A stretch of 64,000 nt of DNA from Sphingomonas bisphenolicum (lineage in GTDB: Bacteria > Pseudomonadota > Alphaproteobacteria > Sphingomonadales > Sphingomonadaceae), in the NCBI RefSeq assembly GCF_024349785.1, contig NZ_AP018817.1, positions 372,001 to 436,000 of the forward strand, written 5' to 3'. The translations under genes were made by a program, and so were the position numbers. Below the pieces are notes generated by a model that worked only from the letters and a program-made list of their open reading frames with translations, was not told where the DNA came from and made no database searches. Positions 36,511 through 47,466 of the stretch are shown here, piece by piece. How positions within the stretch are numbered: the first letter of the stretch is position 1; every line of letters begins with the position of its first letter.

Positions 36511-36537
36511 GGGGCGCCCGGCCAACCGGGACGCCCC
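36511..36537. other. GC-rich hairpin between ctaD and ctaB
   Basis: GGGGCGCCCGG and CCGGGACGCCCC pair with one bulged A around a CCAA loop. There is no T-tract on the minus strand, so it looks like a processing or stability hairpin that could set the ratio between ctaD and the downstream assembly genes rather than a terminator. Confidence 0.5.
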
Positions 36538-36566
36538 TATTCTTCTGCGATCAGTCGACTGCCCGA

Positions 36567-38261
<1,695 letters not shown>

Positions 38262-38270
38262 CTACCCTGA

Positions 38271-39272
38271 TCAGATTTTCTTGTCGGCGGCGGGGGCTGC
38301 GGGCGCGGCGTCAGCCGTCTTCTCCGCTGCCGCTGCGCCGGCGGGCTTGCCGCCCTGCGACAGCACCCACTGGTCGAACTGGGCCGGCGGCAGCGCTTCG
38401 ATCGCGATCGGCATGAAGCCGTGGCGCGCGCCGCACAGTTCCGAACATTGGCCGTAATAGACGCCCGGCTTGTCGATGGTGAAGCTCTTCTCGTTCAGGC
38501 GGCCCGGAACGGCGTCCATCTTCACCCACAGCGAGGGCACAGCGAAGGCGTGGATCACGTCGGCGCCGGTGATGATCAGCTTGATCGGACGGCCGGCGGG
38601 CAGGACCAGACGATTGTCGGGCGCGAGCAGATAGGGCTCGCCATTGGCCTTCGCCTTGTCTTCCGGCAGCATGTTGGAGACGAACTCGGGAATGCCGTTG
38701 TCGGGATATTCATAGCCCCAATACCATTGGTAGCCGGTCACCTTGACGACGACGGCGTCCTTGGGCGCGGGCTTATACTGGTCGGCGAGCAAACCGATCG
38801 AGGGGACCGCGACGACCAGCAGGATCACGACCGGCAGCACGGTCCAGATCACTTCGATCATGGTGTTGTGTGCGGTCTTCGACGGGATCGGGTTGGCGCT
38901 GCGACGGAATTTCCACATCGCATAGAGCATCAGGATCAGCACGAAGATGGAGATCGCGAAAATCAGCGGGATCAGCATCTTGTCATGCAACCAGCGCGCG
39001 GTGTGGCCGGTCGAGGTAAACTGTTCCTGCAGGGTGAATTCGCCCGGTCTGGGCATACCGATGCCTTCGGTCGGCTTCATCCGCGGCGGCGCAGCCACCG
39101 TGGCGGCGGGCGCAGCCTCGGCGGCGTTGGCCGATTCGGCCGGCGCGGCGGCATTGGCCGCAGCCGGTGCGGCAGCGACGGCATTGTCCTGCGCCAGCGC
39201 ATGTCCGTTCAGCCCGAGTGCTGGCGCGAAGGCCAACAACCCGGCGAGAACGAGCGATTTCACCTTTTTCAT
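38271..39272 (-). CDS. ctaC: Cytochrome c oxidase subunit II
   Basis: Carries the CuA centre that accepts electrons from cytochrome c on the periplasmic side. The 333-residue product has a signal peptide (LVLAGLLAFAPALGLNGHALA), an Ala-rich linker (about 30-70), two membrane segments and a cupredoxin domain. The CuA ligands are in GQCSELCGARHGFMPI, and the aromatic electron-entry patch is YQWYWGYEYP. The Ala-rich N- and C-terminal extensions are longer than in classical enzymes. It is the first gene of the oxidase block. Confidence 0.97.
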   Translation of the reverse strand: MKKVKSLVLAGLLAFAPALGLNGHALAQDNAVAAAPAAANAAAPAESANAAEAAPAATVAAPPRMKPTEGIGMPRPGEFTLQEQFTSTGHTARWLHDKMLIPLIFAISIFVLILMLYAMWKFRRSANPIPSKTAHNTMIEVIWTVLPVVILLVVAVPSIGLLADQYKPAPKDAVVVKVTGYQWYWGYEYPDNGIPEFVSNMLPEDKAKANGEPYLLAPDNRLVLPAGRPIKLIITGADVIHAFAVPSLWVKMDAVPGRLNEKSFTIDKPGVYYGQCSELCGARHGFMPIAIEALPPAQFDQWVLSQGGKPAGAAAAEKTADAAPAAPAADKKI

Positions 39273-39556
39273 AGCGTCTTCTTACCCCGTAACCCCTTGG
39301 CGCCGCTGCAACGAAGACACGCATGAAGCGCATGATCCTCGTCCGGTCGGTTCTGCCGCGGCTTATAGGCATGGTTTTCCCGTGCCTCAAGCACGCAGGA
39401 GCAGATTTTCTTCGCTGTTGCAACGCTCCCCTTGGCCGCCTATTTCGCTGGTCCGCGCACAGGGGCGCGATCATGGCGCGCCACAGGTGCGTCGTGCTGA
39501 TGGATTGGCGGGCCGCGCAGACACGCGCCGGGCCGCGCGACAGGACATATGACGGC

Positions 39557-40135
39557 ATGACAGACGAGGAAGTATTGGCGGAATTCCGGGCGGCGGGGGC
39601 GCTGCTCGAAGGACATTTCATCCTGTCGTCCGGGCGACGCAGCGCCAATTATCTGCAATGCGCGCGCGTGCTGATGAACGCTGAACGGGCCGGCAAGCTG
39701 GCCCGCGCTACGGTGCAGAAATTACCGCGCGAAGTACGGCAGGAGATCGATCTGGTGGTGTCGCCGGCGATGGGCGGCCTGATCATCGGCCATGAAGTCG
39801 GCCGCGCGCTGGACAAGGATGCGGTGTTCCTGGAGCGGCCGGAGGGCGTGTTCGAGCTGCGCCGCGGCTTTGCGATCACGCCGGGACAGAAGGTGCTGAT
39901 GGTCGAGGACGTCGTGACCACCGGCCTGTCGTCGCGCCAGGCGATCGAAGCGGTCGAGGCGGAGGGCGGCATCGTCGTTGCCGAAGTCGCGCTGGTCGAC
40001 CGGTCGGCGGGCGAAGTGGACCTGGGCGTCCCCTTCTACCCGCTCGTGTCGATCAACTTCCCGGTCTATGAAGCCGATGCGATCCCGCCCGAACTGGCGG
40101 CGATCCCGGCGATCAAGCCCGGCAGCCGGAAGTAA
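39557..40135 (+). CDS. pyrE: Orotate phosphoribosyltransferase
   Basis: Makes orotidine monophosphate from orotate and PRPP in pyrimidine synthesis. The 192-residue product has the PRPP-binding motif [18 protein letters not shown] and a substrate-facing Lys/Arg region ([15 protein letters not shown]). ATG 39557 gives [17 protein letters not shown], matching the family; the frame extends back to 39323 without similarity. It is divergent from ctaC, about 280 bases apart, and is followed after 4 bases by pdxJ. Confidence 0.96.
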   Translation: MTDEEVLAEFRAAGALLEGHFILSSGRRSANYLQCARVLMNAERAGKLARATVQKLPREVRQEIDLVVSPAMGGLIIGHEVGRALDKDAVFLERPEGVFELRRGFAITPGQKVLMVEDVVTTGLSSRQAIEAVEAEGGIVVAEVALVDRSAGEVDLGVPFYPLVSINFPVYEADAIPPELAAIPAIKPGSRK

Positions 40136-40139
40136 CGCG

Positions 40140-40868
40140 ATGAACCAGCCCCTGCGCCTTGGCGTCAATATCGACCATGTGGCGACCATCCGCAACGCGC
40201 GCGGGGGCGCGCATCCCGATCCGGTCAAGGCCGCGCTGCTGGCGGCAAAGGCCGGAGCGGACGGCATCACCGCGCATCTGCGCGAGGATCGGCGGCATAT
40301 TCGCGACGAGGATATCGCCACGCTGATGGCGGCGCTGACCGTGCCGCTCAATCTGGAGATGGCCGCGACGCAGGAGATGCTGAACATCGCCCTGCGCTAC
40401 CGGCCGCACGCCGCCTGCATCGTGCCGGAAAAGCGCGAGGAGCGCACGACCGAGGGCGGGCTGGACGCGGCCGGGCAGTTCGAGACGTTGAGGCCCATCG
40501 TCGCGGCGTTGAGCGCGGCGGGGATTCGCGTCAGCCTGTTCATCGAGGCGGACGCGGCCCAGATCGACGCGGCGATCCGGCTGGGCGCGCCGGTGGTGGA
40601 GTTCCACACCGGCGCCTATGCCCATCTGACCGGCGAAGCGCGCGCGGCCGAACTGCGCCGGATCGCCGACGCCGCGGCGCTGGCGGCCAAGAACGGGATC
40701 GAACCCCATGCCGGCCATGGCCTGACCTTCGACAATGTCGCGCCGATCGCCGCCATCCCGCAGGTCGCCGAACTCAATATCGGCCATTTCCTGATCGGCG
40801 AGGCGATCTTCGGTGGGCTGGAAGGCAGCATCAGAGAGATGCGGCGCCAGATGGACCTGGCGCGGTGA
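40140..40868 (+). CDS. pdxJ: Pyridoxine 5'-phosphate synthase
   Basis: Final ring-closing enzyme of the DXP-dependent vitamin B6 pathway. The 242-residue TIM-barrel protein starts [23 protein letters not shown], the signature N-terminus, and has [16 protein letters not shown], catalytic Glu/His regions [13 protein letters not shown] and [10 protein letters not shown]. It lies within a tight pyrE-pdxJ-acpS-lepB series; in many alphaproteobacteria pdxJ and acpS are likewise adjacent. Confidence 0.97.
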   Translation: MNQPLRLGVNIDHVATIRNARGGAHPDPVKAALLAAKAGADGITAHLREDRRHIRDEDIATLMAALTVPLNLEMAATQEMLNIALRYRPHAACIVPEKREERTTEGGLDAAGQFETLRPIVAALSAAGIRVSLFIEADAAQIDAAIRLGAPVVEFHTGAYAHLTGEARAAELRRIADAAALAAKNGIEPHAGHGLTFDNVAPIAAIPQVAELNIGHFLIGEAIFGGLEGSIREMRRQMDLAR

Positions 40869-40881
40869 AAGTGAGGGGCGC

Positions 40882-41283
40882 GTGATCATCGGCCTCGGCT
40901 CCGACCTCTGCAATATCGAGCGTATCCAGAACTCGCTCGACCGGTTCGGACAGCGCTTCGAACAGCGCGTCTTCACCGAGGTCGAGCAGGCCAAGGGCAA
41001 TCGCCGCCCCTTCACCAAGGCAGGCACGCTGGCCAAGCGCTTCGCCGCCAAAGAAGCCTTTTCCAAGGCGGTCGGCACCGGCTTCAAGGCGGGCGTGTTC
41101 ATGAAGGATATCGGCGTGGTCAACGCCCCGTCCGGCGCGCCGACGCTCAGGCTGACCGGCGGTGCGCTGGCGCGGCTGGAATCGATGGTTCCGGCGGGGC
41201 ATAAGCCTGTCATTCACCTGACGCTCACCGACGATCATCCATGGGCGCAGGCCTTCGTCATCATCGAAGCCCTGCCCCAGTGA
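40882..41283 (+). CDS. acpS: Holo-[acyl-carrier-protein] synthase
   Basis: Transfers phosphopantetheine from CoA to acyl carrier protein. The 133-residue trimeric-type enzyme has the metal-binding [10 protein letters not shown] and [17 protein letters not shown] motifs. It starts with GTG at 40882, with GAGGGG just upstream; the frame open further upstream lies in pdxJ. Its TGA overlaps the GTG start of lepB. Confidence 0.95.
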   Translation: MIIGLGSDLCNIERIQNSLDRFGQRFEQRVFTEVEQAKGNRRPFTKAGTLAKRFAAKEAFSKAVGTGFKAGVFMKDIGVVNAPSGAPTLRLTGGALARLESMVPAGHKPVIHLTLTDDHPWAQAFVIIEALPQ

Positions 41284-42194
41284 GCAACCTTCCCCCTAGC
41301 GAAAGCCCGCCCGTGACGGCCATCGACCTGCCCGAAGAGACAATCGCGGATGCGCAACCCGAGGGCGGCGACGCCCGATCCCCGGTCAACTGGTTTCACG
41401 AACTCAAAAGCATCGTCCTGCTGATCCTCGCAGTGCTGGCGTGCCACAGTTTCGTCGCCAAGCCCTTCTACATTCCCAGCGAATCGATGATGCCGGTGCT
41501 GCTGACCGGCGACCGGCTGGTGGTGAGCAAATTTCCCTATGGCTGGTCCTATGTCTCGCCCAGTTTCCACCCCCTGCCCTTCCTGAAGGGCCGGGTGCTG
41601 GGCCGCCTGCCCGACCGCGGCGACATCGTCATCGTCAGCCCGCAGAACCGGCGCGAGGATTATATCAAGCGGGTGATCGGCCTGCCCGGCGACATCATCG
41701 AGGTGCGTGGCGGCCAGGTGATCCTGAACGGGGTGGCGGTGAAGCAGAAGATGCTCAAGCCCCTGCGCCTGGCCGTCGATGGCAACGCCCCCTGCCCGCC
41801 GCTGCAATTTCCCGGCGCATTGGTGACGGGCAAGGACGGCAAGGACTATTGCGAACTGCCGGTGCGGCAGGAGATCCTGCCCAACGGCAAGACCTATGTG
41901 ACGATCGACATGGGGCCGAGCGCGCTCGACTGGTATGGCCCGGTGCGGGTGCCGGCCGACCATGTCTTCCTGATGGGCGACAATCGCGACAACAGCGCCG
42001 ACAGCCGTGCGCCGCTGGAGGAAAACGGGCTGGGCGGGCCAGTGCCGTGGGAGGCGATCGGCGGGCGGGCGGAGTTCATCACCTTCAGCCTGGACGGCGA
42101 CGCGACCTGGAACCCGCTGACCTGGGTCCATGCGCTGCGCAGCGGCCGGGCCGGGAACAGCCTGCGACCGCAGAGCGTTGCACCCCCGCAATGA
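41280..42194 (+). CDS. lepB: Signal peptidase I
   Basis: Membrane protease that removes signal peptides of exported proteins, of which this window has many. The 304-residue product has one N-terminal membrane segment (about 42-60, [16 protein letters not shown]), catalytic Ser in [12 protein letters not shown], catalytic Lys in [14 protein letters not shown] and the [11 protein letters not shown] box. The start is taken as GTG 41280, overlapping the acpS stop (GTGA). The usual rnc-era genes do not follow; an AI-2E family permease does. Confidence 0.94.
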   Translation: MSNLPPSESPPVTAIDLPEETIADAQPEGGDARSPVNWFHELKSIVLLILAVLACHSFVAKPFYIPSESMMPVLLTGDRLVVSKFPYGWSYVSPSFHPLPFLKGRVLGRLPDRGDIVIVSPQNRREDYIKRVIGLPGDIIEVRGGQVILNGVAVKQKMLKPLRLAVDGNAPCPPLQFPGALVTGKDGKDYCELPVRQEILPNGKTYVTIDMGPSALDWYGPVRVPADHVFLMGDNRDNSADSRAPLEENGLGGPVPWEAIGGRAEFITFSLDGDATWNPLTWVHALRSGRAGNSLRPQSVAPPQ

Positions 42195-42214
42195 TTTGAA
42201 AGGGGCAACGGGTT

Positions 42215-43300
42215 TTGAGCGACGCGCACGAGCATCATGTCGAATTGCCCGGTCCCAGCGAAGTTCGCAGCCCGCTCGTACAGCAGGAACTGAAGCGCGC
42301 CGGCGTCTGGTTTGCGCTGGCGGTCGCCATCGGCCTGGTGGCCTTGCTGGCGCAGCCGCTGCTGCTGGTCATGGGCGCGCTGGTGCTGGCGACGATGATG
42401 GACGGCGGCACCCGACTGATCGGCCGCGTCCTGCCGATCCCGCGCGGATGGCGGCTGACGATCGTGCTGCTGGGCGCGGTCGCCTTCATGGTCTATACTT
42501 TCTACCTCACCGGATCGAGCCTGGCCGCGCAGGCGCAGGCGATGCGCACCATCGTAGAGACGCAGGTGGCGCGAATCGGCGGCTGGATGCAGCAATTGGG
42601 CATCACCACCACCCCCGAAGACCTCAAGAGCCTCGCCAGTCAGGCGATGAGCAGCATGGGACGCGTCACCGCGGCGGTCGGGACGGCCGTGGGCGCGATC
42701 ACCAGCGGCGTCATGATGCTGGTGCTGGCGATCTTCATCGCGGTCGAACCCAAATTATACGAACGCGGCGTCGCCTGGATGCTGCCGATCGAGAAGCGCG
42801 CCCATTTCTATACGGTTGCCGACAAGATGGGCTGGACCCTGCGCCGCCTGATGTTCGGGCGATTGATCGGCATGACGGTGGAAGGCGTGGGCGTGTGGCT
42901 GTTCCTGTGGGCCGGCGGCGTGCCGATGGCGGGGTTGCTGGGCATATTGACCGGCCTGTTCGCCTTCCTGCCCAATATCGGATCGATCATATCGGGCATC
43001 CTCATCATCCTCGTGGGCTTTTCCGGCGGGACGCATACCGGCCTCTATGCCTTCGGCGTCTATATGGCGGTGCAGATCGTCGACGGCTATCTGATCGTGC
43101 CGATGGTGGCCAAACGCGCCACCGATCTGGCCCCTGCGCTGGTGCTGGCCGCGCAGATATTGTTCGGTGCGCTGTTCGGCATCATGGGGCTGTTCCTGGC
43201 CGATCCGATCGTGGCGATGATCAAAGTCTATCTGGAGGAACGCTCCAAGGCGCTGAAACCGCAGAATCCGACGCCGCCCCTCCCTTCGCCCGACGCCTAG
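42215..43300 (+). CDS. AI-2E family (PerM-like) membrane transporter
   Basis: The 361-residue protein has about eight membrane segments in the AI-2 exporter/PerM pattern: two near the N-terminus, a helical soluble region (about 105-150), and the C-terminal core with FLPNIGSIISGILIILVGF and VDGYLIVPMVAKRATDLAPA. Substrate in this group varies (autoinducer, Na+/H+), so none is assigned. It starts with TTG at 42215, with AAAGGGG about 10 bases upstream, and follows lepB closely, so it is probably co-transcribed. Confidence 0.87.
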   Translation: MSDAHEHHVELPGPSEVRSPLVQQELKRAGVWFALAVAIGLVALLAQPLLLVMGALVLATMMDGGTRLIGRVLPIPRGWRLTIVLLGAVAFMVYTFYLTGSSLAAQAQAMRTIVETQVARIGGWMQQLGITTTPEDLKSLASQAMSSMGRVTAAVGTAVGAITSGVMMLVLAIFIAVEPKLYERGVAWMLPIEKRAHFYTVADKMGWTLRRLMFGRLIGMTVEGVGVWLFLWAGGVPMAGLLGILTGLFAFLPNIGSIISGILIILVGFSGGTHTGLYAFGVYMAVQIVDGYLIVPMVAKRATDLAPALVLAAQILFGALFGIMGLFLADPIVAMIKVYLEERSKALKPQNPTPPLPSPDA

Positions 43301-43435
43301 CCGCGATCGGCGGGGCCACGCGCCTGTCCGCTCCCTTGCCTCGCTCGCGCGCCCGTCGAACCGGATCGGGAACAGCAGGGCCTGTCCAGCGCTTGGGATT
43401 ATGATAGGCTGGACAATATTGGAGAGGACATCGCC

Positions 43436-43771
43436 ATGGCTATCCCGTTGGACAAACAGAAGAAGCTGCATTTCGACCTGAGCAATGTCGGCCTGCGCGC
43501 CCATGCGACCGCAGTCGGCCTGTTGCAACTATGCCTGGAATTGCGCCGCGCAGGCGTGCTGGACGAAAGCGCGGTCGATCGCATCAAGGGCGCGATCGCC
43601 TGCGATATCGAAGTGTCGGCGCCGCGATCGGTGGCTACGGCCGAATATCGGCGTGACATCAAGGCGCGGCTCGACAAGCTGTTCGCCGGCGAAGAGAAGA
43701 TCGGCAGCGCGGATGCGCTGGCCTTTGGCCTCAGCGCCGAAGATGACGGCGTCTGCCAGGGCCACGCCTGA
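43436..43771 (+). CDS. Hypothetical protein
   Basis: The 111-residue soluble, mainly helical protein begins MAIPLDKQKKLHFDLSNVG. I recognise no family. It is likely real: ATG with a GGAGAGGACA region upstream, no stop-codon noise, natural composition, and a strong terminator right after its stop. It probably forms its own transcript, since about 135 bases separate it from the transporter gene. The C-terminus is acidic and ends CQGHA. Confidence 0.7.
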   Translation: MAIPLDKQKKLHFDLSNVGLRAHATAVGLLQLCLELRRAGVLDESAVDRIKGAIACDIEVSAPRSVATAEYRRDIKARLDKLFAGEEKIGSADALAFGLSAEDDGVCQGHA

Positions 43772-43783
43772 TTCGGGCAAAGA

Positions 43784-43812
43784 AAAAGGGGCCGCGGTAA
43801 CCGGCCCCTTTT
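43784..43812. terminator. Bidirectional intrinsic terminator
   Basis: AAAAGGGGCCG and CGGCCCCTTTT, perfect 11-base arms around a 7-base loop, located 12 bases after the stop of the hypothetical gene. The A/T tracts on both sides would let it work in either direction, but the repeat and the FKBP gene stop lie further right. Confidence 0.88.
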
Positions 43813-43836
43813 CGCGATTCGTCCTGGCTTGACCGC

Positions 43837-43942
43837 CTAGAGCGATTTACGATCCGATTGCATCGGATCAGCCGCTCCAGCTTTTGTTTTTACGCGATTT
43901 CCGAGTCATCAGATGATTCCATCTGATTAGAAATCGCTCTAG
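43837..43942. repeat. 106-base MITE-like element with 12-base terminal inverted repeats
   Basis: CTAGAGCGATTT (43837-43848) and AAATCGCTCTAG (43931-43942) are perfect inverted ends. Inside are two hairpins: GATCCGAT-TGC-ATCGGATC and CATCAGATG-ATTC-CATCTGAT. No coding capacity. The right end contains the stop codon of the FKBP gene. Structure fits a non-autonomous mobile repeat. Confidence 0.8.
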
Positions 43943-44514
43943 TTGCCCTGCTGCGGCCCGGCGCCCTGCGGCATCGCGCCCTGTTGCTGCTGCATCTGCT
44001 GTTGCAACTGCATCAGTTCGGCCTTCGACTTGAAGTCGTGCAGCTCGACGTCGAACACCAGCACGGAGCCGGCCGGGATCGGGCCGGCGACCTGGTCGCC
44101 ATAGCCCAGCTGCGGCGGAATCCAGAGGCGGTACTTGCCGCCCTTCTTCATCTTCTGCAGCCCTTCGGAGAAGCCCGGCACGACGCCGTCGATCGGCATC
44201 GGCGCCTGCGGATTCTCGTCGAACACCGTGCCGTCGAGCAATGTGCCCTTATAGCCGACCAGCGCCACGTCGGCGGGGGTCGGGCTGGCGCCCGTGCCCT
44301 CCGACAGGATCTTATATTGCAGGCCGGACTCGGTGGTCACCACGCCACTGGCATGGCTGTTCTGCGTCAGGAACGCCGACGGCGACGGATCGACGCCCTG
44401 TTGCCCCGCCCAGGCGAGACCGCCGGCCGCCAGCGCAACGGCGGCGACGCCGATCCAGAGACGCGTCAGCGACCCCTTGGCGATAGGACGAAGGGGTACG
44501 GCCGTCGTGGACAT
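43939..44514 (-). CDS. FKBP-type peptidyl-prolyl isomerase, membrane-anchored
   Basis: Exported folding catalyst of 191 residues. An N-terminal membrane anchor or signal (TRLWIGVAAVALAAGGLAWA) is followed by an FKBP domain (about 60-165): VALVGYKGTLLDGTVFDEN, VPGFSEGLQKMKKGGKYRLW, IPPQLGYGDQ and LVFDVELHDF, with the normal binding-pocket aromatics. After the domain comes a Gln/Met-rich tail (QLQQQMQQQQGAMPQGAG). The last codon and stop TAG lie at the end of the neighbouring repeat element, so the tail may have been trimmed or extended by its insertion. Confidence 0.9.
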   Translation of the reverse strand: MSTTAVPLRPIAKGSLTRLWIGVAAVALAAGGLAWAGQQGVDPSPSAFLTQNSHASGVVTTESGLQYKILSEGTGASPTPADVALVGYKGTLLDGTVFDENPQAPMPIDGVVPGFSEGLQKMKKGGKYRLWIPPQLGYGDQVAGPIPAGSVLVFDVELHDFKSKAELMQLQQQMQQQQGAMPQGAGPQQGN

Positions 44515-44601
44515 GGCGTATGCTCTCGCAAATTAGGGCAGGGTGTTCGGCAGGATACGGGGCGGCGATGGCGCACAGGCCGGGGACCGCCCCGATAGCG
44601 C

Positions 44602-44808
44602 TTACTTCGCGCCGTCGCGCTCGGCGCGCTTGCGCTCCATCTTGCGCGCACGACGGACAGCCGCCGCCTTTTCGCGGGCGCGCTTTTCCGAGGGCTTCTC
44701 GTAGTGACGACGCAGCTTCATTTCGCGATACACGCCTTCACGCTGCAGCTTCTTCTTGAGCGCGCGAAGAGCCTGGTCGACATTGTTGTCGCGAACGATG
44801 ATCTGCAT
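44602..44808 (-). CDS. rpsU: 30S ribosomal protein S21
   Basis: Small basic protein of the 30S subunit involved in initiation. The 68-residue product begins [20 protein letters not shown] and ends in a long Lys/Arg-rich helix ([20 protein letters not shown]), the standard S21 pattern. ATG at 44806-44808 is the correct start; the ATG six codons upstream lies in the leader. It is on the same strand as the FKBP gene, 87 bases upstream of it. Confidence 0.97.
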   Translation of the reverse strand: MQIIVRDNNVDQALRALKKKLQREGVYREMKLRRHYEKPSEKRAREKAAAVRRARKMERKRAERDGAK

Positions 44809-45033
44809 AAGTCCGTCAATCTCCAATCGAAAACGAGCGGTTCGCCGGGATTTTTACATCCTTCCCGACGGGCCGACCGAATAGCAAAGCCAGTGAGTCG
44901 TCGCAGGTCACCCTACGCCATGTGGGCGGCGCCCTATCAGCAGGCCCGCGCAAATTCAACCCTAAAGCCTTCATACTCGACAAGCCGAGCATGCGGGCGG
45001 ATAGTGGCGACATAAAGATAGTGGAGGATCGCC

Positions 45034-45792
45034 ATGGCCACAGCCGCCCAACACCCCGACATGTCCGCCGCCGAATGGGAGGCGCGCCAGCAGCTCGCCG
45101 CCTGCTATCGCATCTTCGACCAGATGGGCTGGTCGGAGCTGATCTACAACCATATCACCCTGCGCGTACCGGGAGAAACCGGCGCTTTTCTCATCAATCC
45201 CTTCGGCCTGGGCTATGACGAAGTGACCGCGTCCAACCTGGTCAAGATCGACATAGACGGCCAGGTGCTGGACGGCAGCCACTATCCCGTCAACCGGGCG
45301 GGCTTCACCCAGCATAGCGTGTTCCACCGGCACCTGCCCGACGCCCATTGCGTCATCCACACCCACACCACTGCGGGCATGGCGGTGAGCGCCTGCGCCG
45401 AGGGGCTGAAGCCGATCAGCTTCTACGCCGCGGCCTTCATCGGGCGAATCGCCTATCATGATTTTGAGGGCGTCACGATTCGCGCCGAGGAGGGCGAGCG
45501 GCTGATCGCCAATCTGGGCGACCGGCGCGTCATGCTGCTGCGCAATCATGGCACGCTGGTGATGGCGGGGAGCCTGCCCGAAGCCTTCCTGACCCACTGG
45601 CTGCTGCAACGCGCCTGCGAAATCCAGGTCGCGGCCGGCGCGGCGGGGACGCCGATCGACATTCCGGCAGACGTGATCGCGGTGCATCAGCGCGACCTGA
45701 GCGCCGTGCAGCTACCGGTCGGGCCGGGCGTGCCGGATTTCCAGACGATGGTGCGGCGCATCGACCGGATCGATCGGGGGTGGCGGGAATAG
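45034..45792 (+). CDS. Class II aldolase/adducin family protein
   Basis: The 252-residue product belongs to the zinc-dependent class II aldolase family (L-fuculose-phosphate aldolase fold). Seen: SELIYNHITLRVPGE at the N-terminus, the metal site VIHTHTTAGMAVS (two His), a third His in LRNHGTLVMAG, and the helix LPEAFLTHWLLQRACEIQ. It resembles the short uncharacterised family members often annotated as hypothetical aldolases; substrate is unknown. It has a GGAGG site just before the ATG and stands alone. Confidence 0.88.
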   Translation: MATAAQHPDMSAAEWEARQQLAACYRIFDQMGWSELIYNHITLRVPGETGAFLINPFGLGYDEVTASNLVKIDIDGQVLDGSHYPVNRAGFTQHSVFHRHLPDAHCVIHTHTTAGMAVSACAEGLKPISFYAAAFIGRIAYHDFEGVTIRAEEGERLIANLGDRRVMLLRNHGTLVMAGSLPEAFLTHWLLQRACEIQVAAGAAGTPIDIPADVIAVHQRDLSAVQLPVGPGVPDFQTMVRRIDRIDRGWRE

Positions 45793-45805
45793 CGATTCGC
45801 CGCGC

Positions 45806-46741
45806 TCAGGGGCGCGGACAGCTCTCGCCTTCTGCCACCATGCGGCGCACCTCCTGCGCGGCGACCTGGGCCAGCCAGGCGCGGCGCTCCGCCTTGTCGG
45901 CGTTCTGCTCCGCCAGCTTGCGCGCGGCCTGCGCCTCGTTGCGCTGCTGCACCGCCATCCGGGCGTAGGTGAAGGCGGCGATCGACAGGCCGCTCAGCAC
46001 TAGGATCAGCAGCAGGGCGGCGGCGGACAGGGCCGCGGCGATTCGCCGGGTGCGGCGCTGGTCGCGACGGTAGAGCGCGGCATAGGGCGCGCCGAGCAGG
46101 CCCGCGATCAGCTTGAGCTTGACGATGTTGCGCTCATTCTTCTGCAGGTCGGGCGCCAGCGGTTCGAGCGGCTGGCTGCGGTCCAGTTCGCCCGCCTCGT
46201 CCAGCGCGAACAGCAGGGGCGCGGGGAAACAGTCGGTGTCGGGATCGCCCGGCACGCCCGCGGCGATCAGCGCGAAGACCGGCGCGTCGGGATTGAACCG
46301 CTTGAACGAGCGGATTTCCTTGTCGACCCAGACCGACCGCGCCGCGGTGGGCGAGCAGATGACGATCAGCGCATCGGACCGGGCGAGCGCACCCTGCAAT
46401 TTGGGGCCGAGTTCGGCGGCCCCGGCCAGTTCGTCCTCGTCGCGGAAGATCGGGCGCAGCCGGGCGGGGATCGGGCCGCGATCGCCCGCCGTCCCGACCA
46501 GAGCGCGGGGTACGCGGTAGTTTTCGATGGCGCGGTGGAGCCAGCGCGCGACCTTCATGTCGGCATGGCTGTAGCTGATGAACGCGGCGTAACGCCCGTC
46601 GCCGCCGACCGCGCCGACCAGCGCCGACAAATGTTTGTGGGCATAGCCCGCCAGTTCCGCCCCGCCCGCAAGCACTGGCTTTCCCACCGCTGCGGCAGTA
46701 TCCACAGGGGACGAGAAGATCTTACCGAGGGGATTGGACAT
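45806..46741 (-). CDS. TIR-domain protein with membrane anchor and coiled-coil tail
   Basis: The 311-residue product has a TIR domain at about 50-170: AAFISYSHADMKVARWL, the PIFRDEDELAG loop, LIVICSPTAARSVWVDKEI with Glu142 in the position of the catalytic Glu of NAD-cleaving TIRs. A single membrane segment follows (about 234-257), then a charged coiled coil (RNEAQAARKLAEQNADKAERR). Bacterial TIRs are commonly NAD+ hydrolases or nucleotide-signal producers in defence; activity here is inferred. Start CAT at 46739-46741 overlaps the start of the divergent secreted-protein gene by 2 bases. Confidence 0.88.
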   Translation of the reverse strand: MSNPLGKIFSSPVDTAAAVGKPVLAGGAELAGYAHKHLSALVGAVGGDGRYAAFISYSHADMKVARWLHRAIENYRVPRALVGTAGDRGPIPARLRPIFRDEDELAGAAELGPKLQGALARSDALIVICSPTAARSVWVDKEIRSFKRFNPDAPVFALIAAGVPGDPDTDCFPAPLLFALDEAGELDRSQPLEPLAPDLQKNERNIVKLKLIAGLLGAPYAALYRRDQRRTRRIAAALSAAALLLILVLSGLSIAAFTYARMAVQQRNEAQAARKLAEQNADKAERRAWLAQVAAQEVRRMVAEGESCPRP

Positions 46742-47450
46742 GATGCGGAAATTCCTGATCGCGGGCGCCGGAATGGTGGGAGCGATGATGGCGCTGAACG
46801 GTCCGGTCATGGCGCAGGAGAATGTCGCCGCTACCGCTCCGCCGGTGGCCTCTCCGCCGGTCGCTTCCCTGCCGGTCGCACCTCCCGCCGCGCCCGCCGA
46901 TCCCTTCGCCCAGGCGATCGCCGCGCGGCAAGTGGCCGACTTCGCCCGGCGCGAGCGCGATCCCCATGCGATGCTGACCGCCGCGCGGATGCTGCAACAG
47001 GTGCCGATGACCGATGGCGCGACCCCGGCGCAGGGCGACGCAGCCTTTTCCCCCGACGCGCTGTTCGCCGAGGCCAAGGCGCTGGCGCGCGACGACCAGG
47101 CGCTGTTGCTGCAAATCCGGCTGGCGCAGTCGGCGTCGGGCCGCGGCGTGGTCGCCTCCGCCTTCGGCAAGGGGCTGGTGCGGCGCGTACTCGACGTCAA
47201 TCCGCGCAACGCCTATCGCTTCAGCGTCACCGCCAAGGGTGGCGAGCCGCTGCGCATCGGCGCGATCGGCGATATCGGCACCAACATGTATATCCGCCTG
47301 CTCGATGCGTCGGGCAAGCAGCTCTGTCTGGACGACAATGCCGATTATGCCCCGGTGTGCGCGGTCACGCCGCGCGCGTCGGGCCAGTATCGGGTCGATA
47401 TCGGCAATAAAAGCGCCGCCAGAAGCCGGACCGTAATCCTGAGCAACTGA
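46740..47450 (+). CDS. Secreted protein with PPC-like C-terminal beta domain
   Basis: The 236-residue product has a signal peptide (KFLIAGAGMVGAMMALNGPVMA), a Pro/Ala/Val-rich linker (about 27-60), a helical middle, and a C-terminal domain (about 140-236) with NAYRFSVTAKGGEPLRIG, NMYIRLLDASGKQLCLDDNA and SGQYRVDIGNKSA. This pattern resembles bacterial pre-peptidase C-terminal (PPC) domains. Function unknown. The GAGGGG site 8 bases upstream supports ATG 46740, which overlaps the divergent TIR start codon, so each promoter must lie inside the other gene. Confidence 0.75.
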   Translation: MMRKFLIAGAGMVGAMMALNGPVMAQENVAATAPPVASPPVASLPVAPPAAPADPFAQAIAARQVADFARRERDPHAMLTAARMLQQVPMTDGATPAQGDAAFSPDALFAEAKALARDDQALLLQIRLAQSASGRGVVASAFGKGLVRRVLDVNPRNAYRFSVTAKGGEPLRIGAIGDIGTNMYIRLLDASGKQLCLDDNADYAPVCAVTPRASGQYRVDIGNKSAARSRTVILSN

Positions 47451-47466
47451 GGCGCACGGCGGCATA

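Noticed and set aside
39323..39556. Longer start for pyrE
   Set aside because: The extra 78 residues have no similarity to the family and lie in the ctaC-pyrE intergenic region, where promoters are expected.
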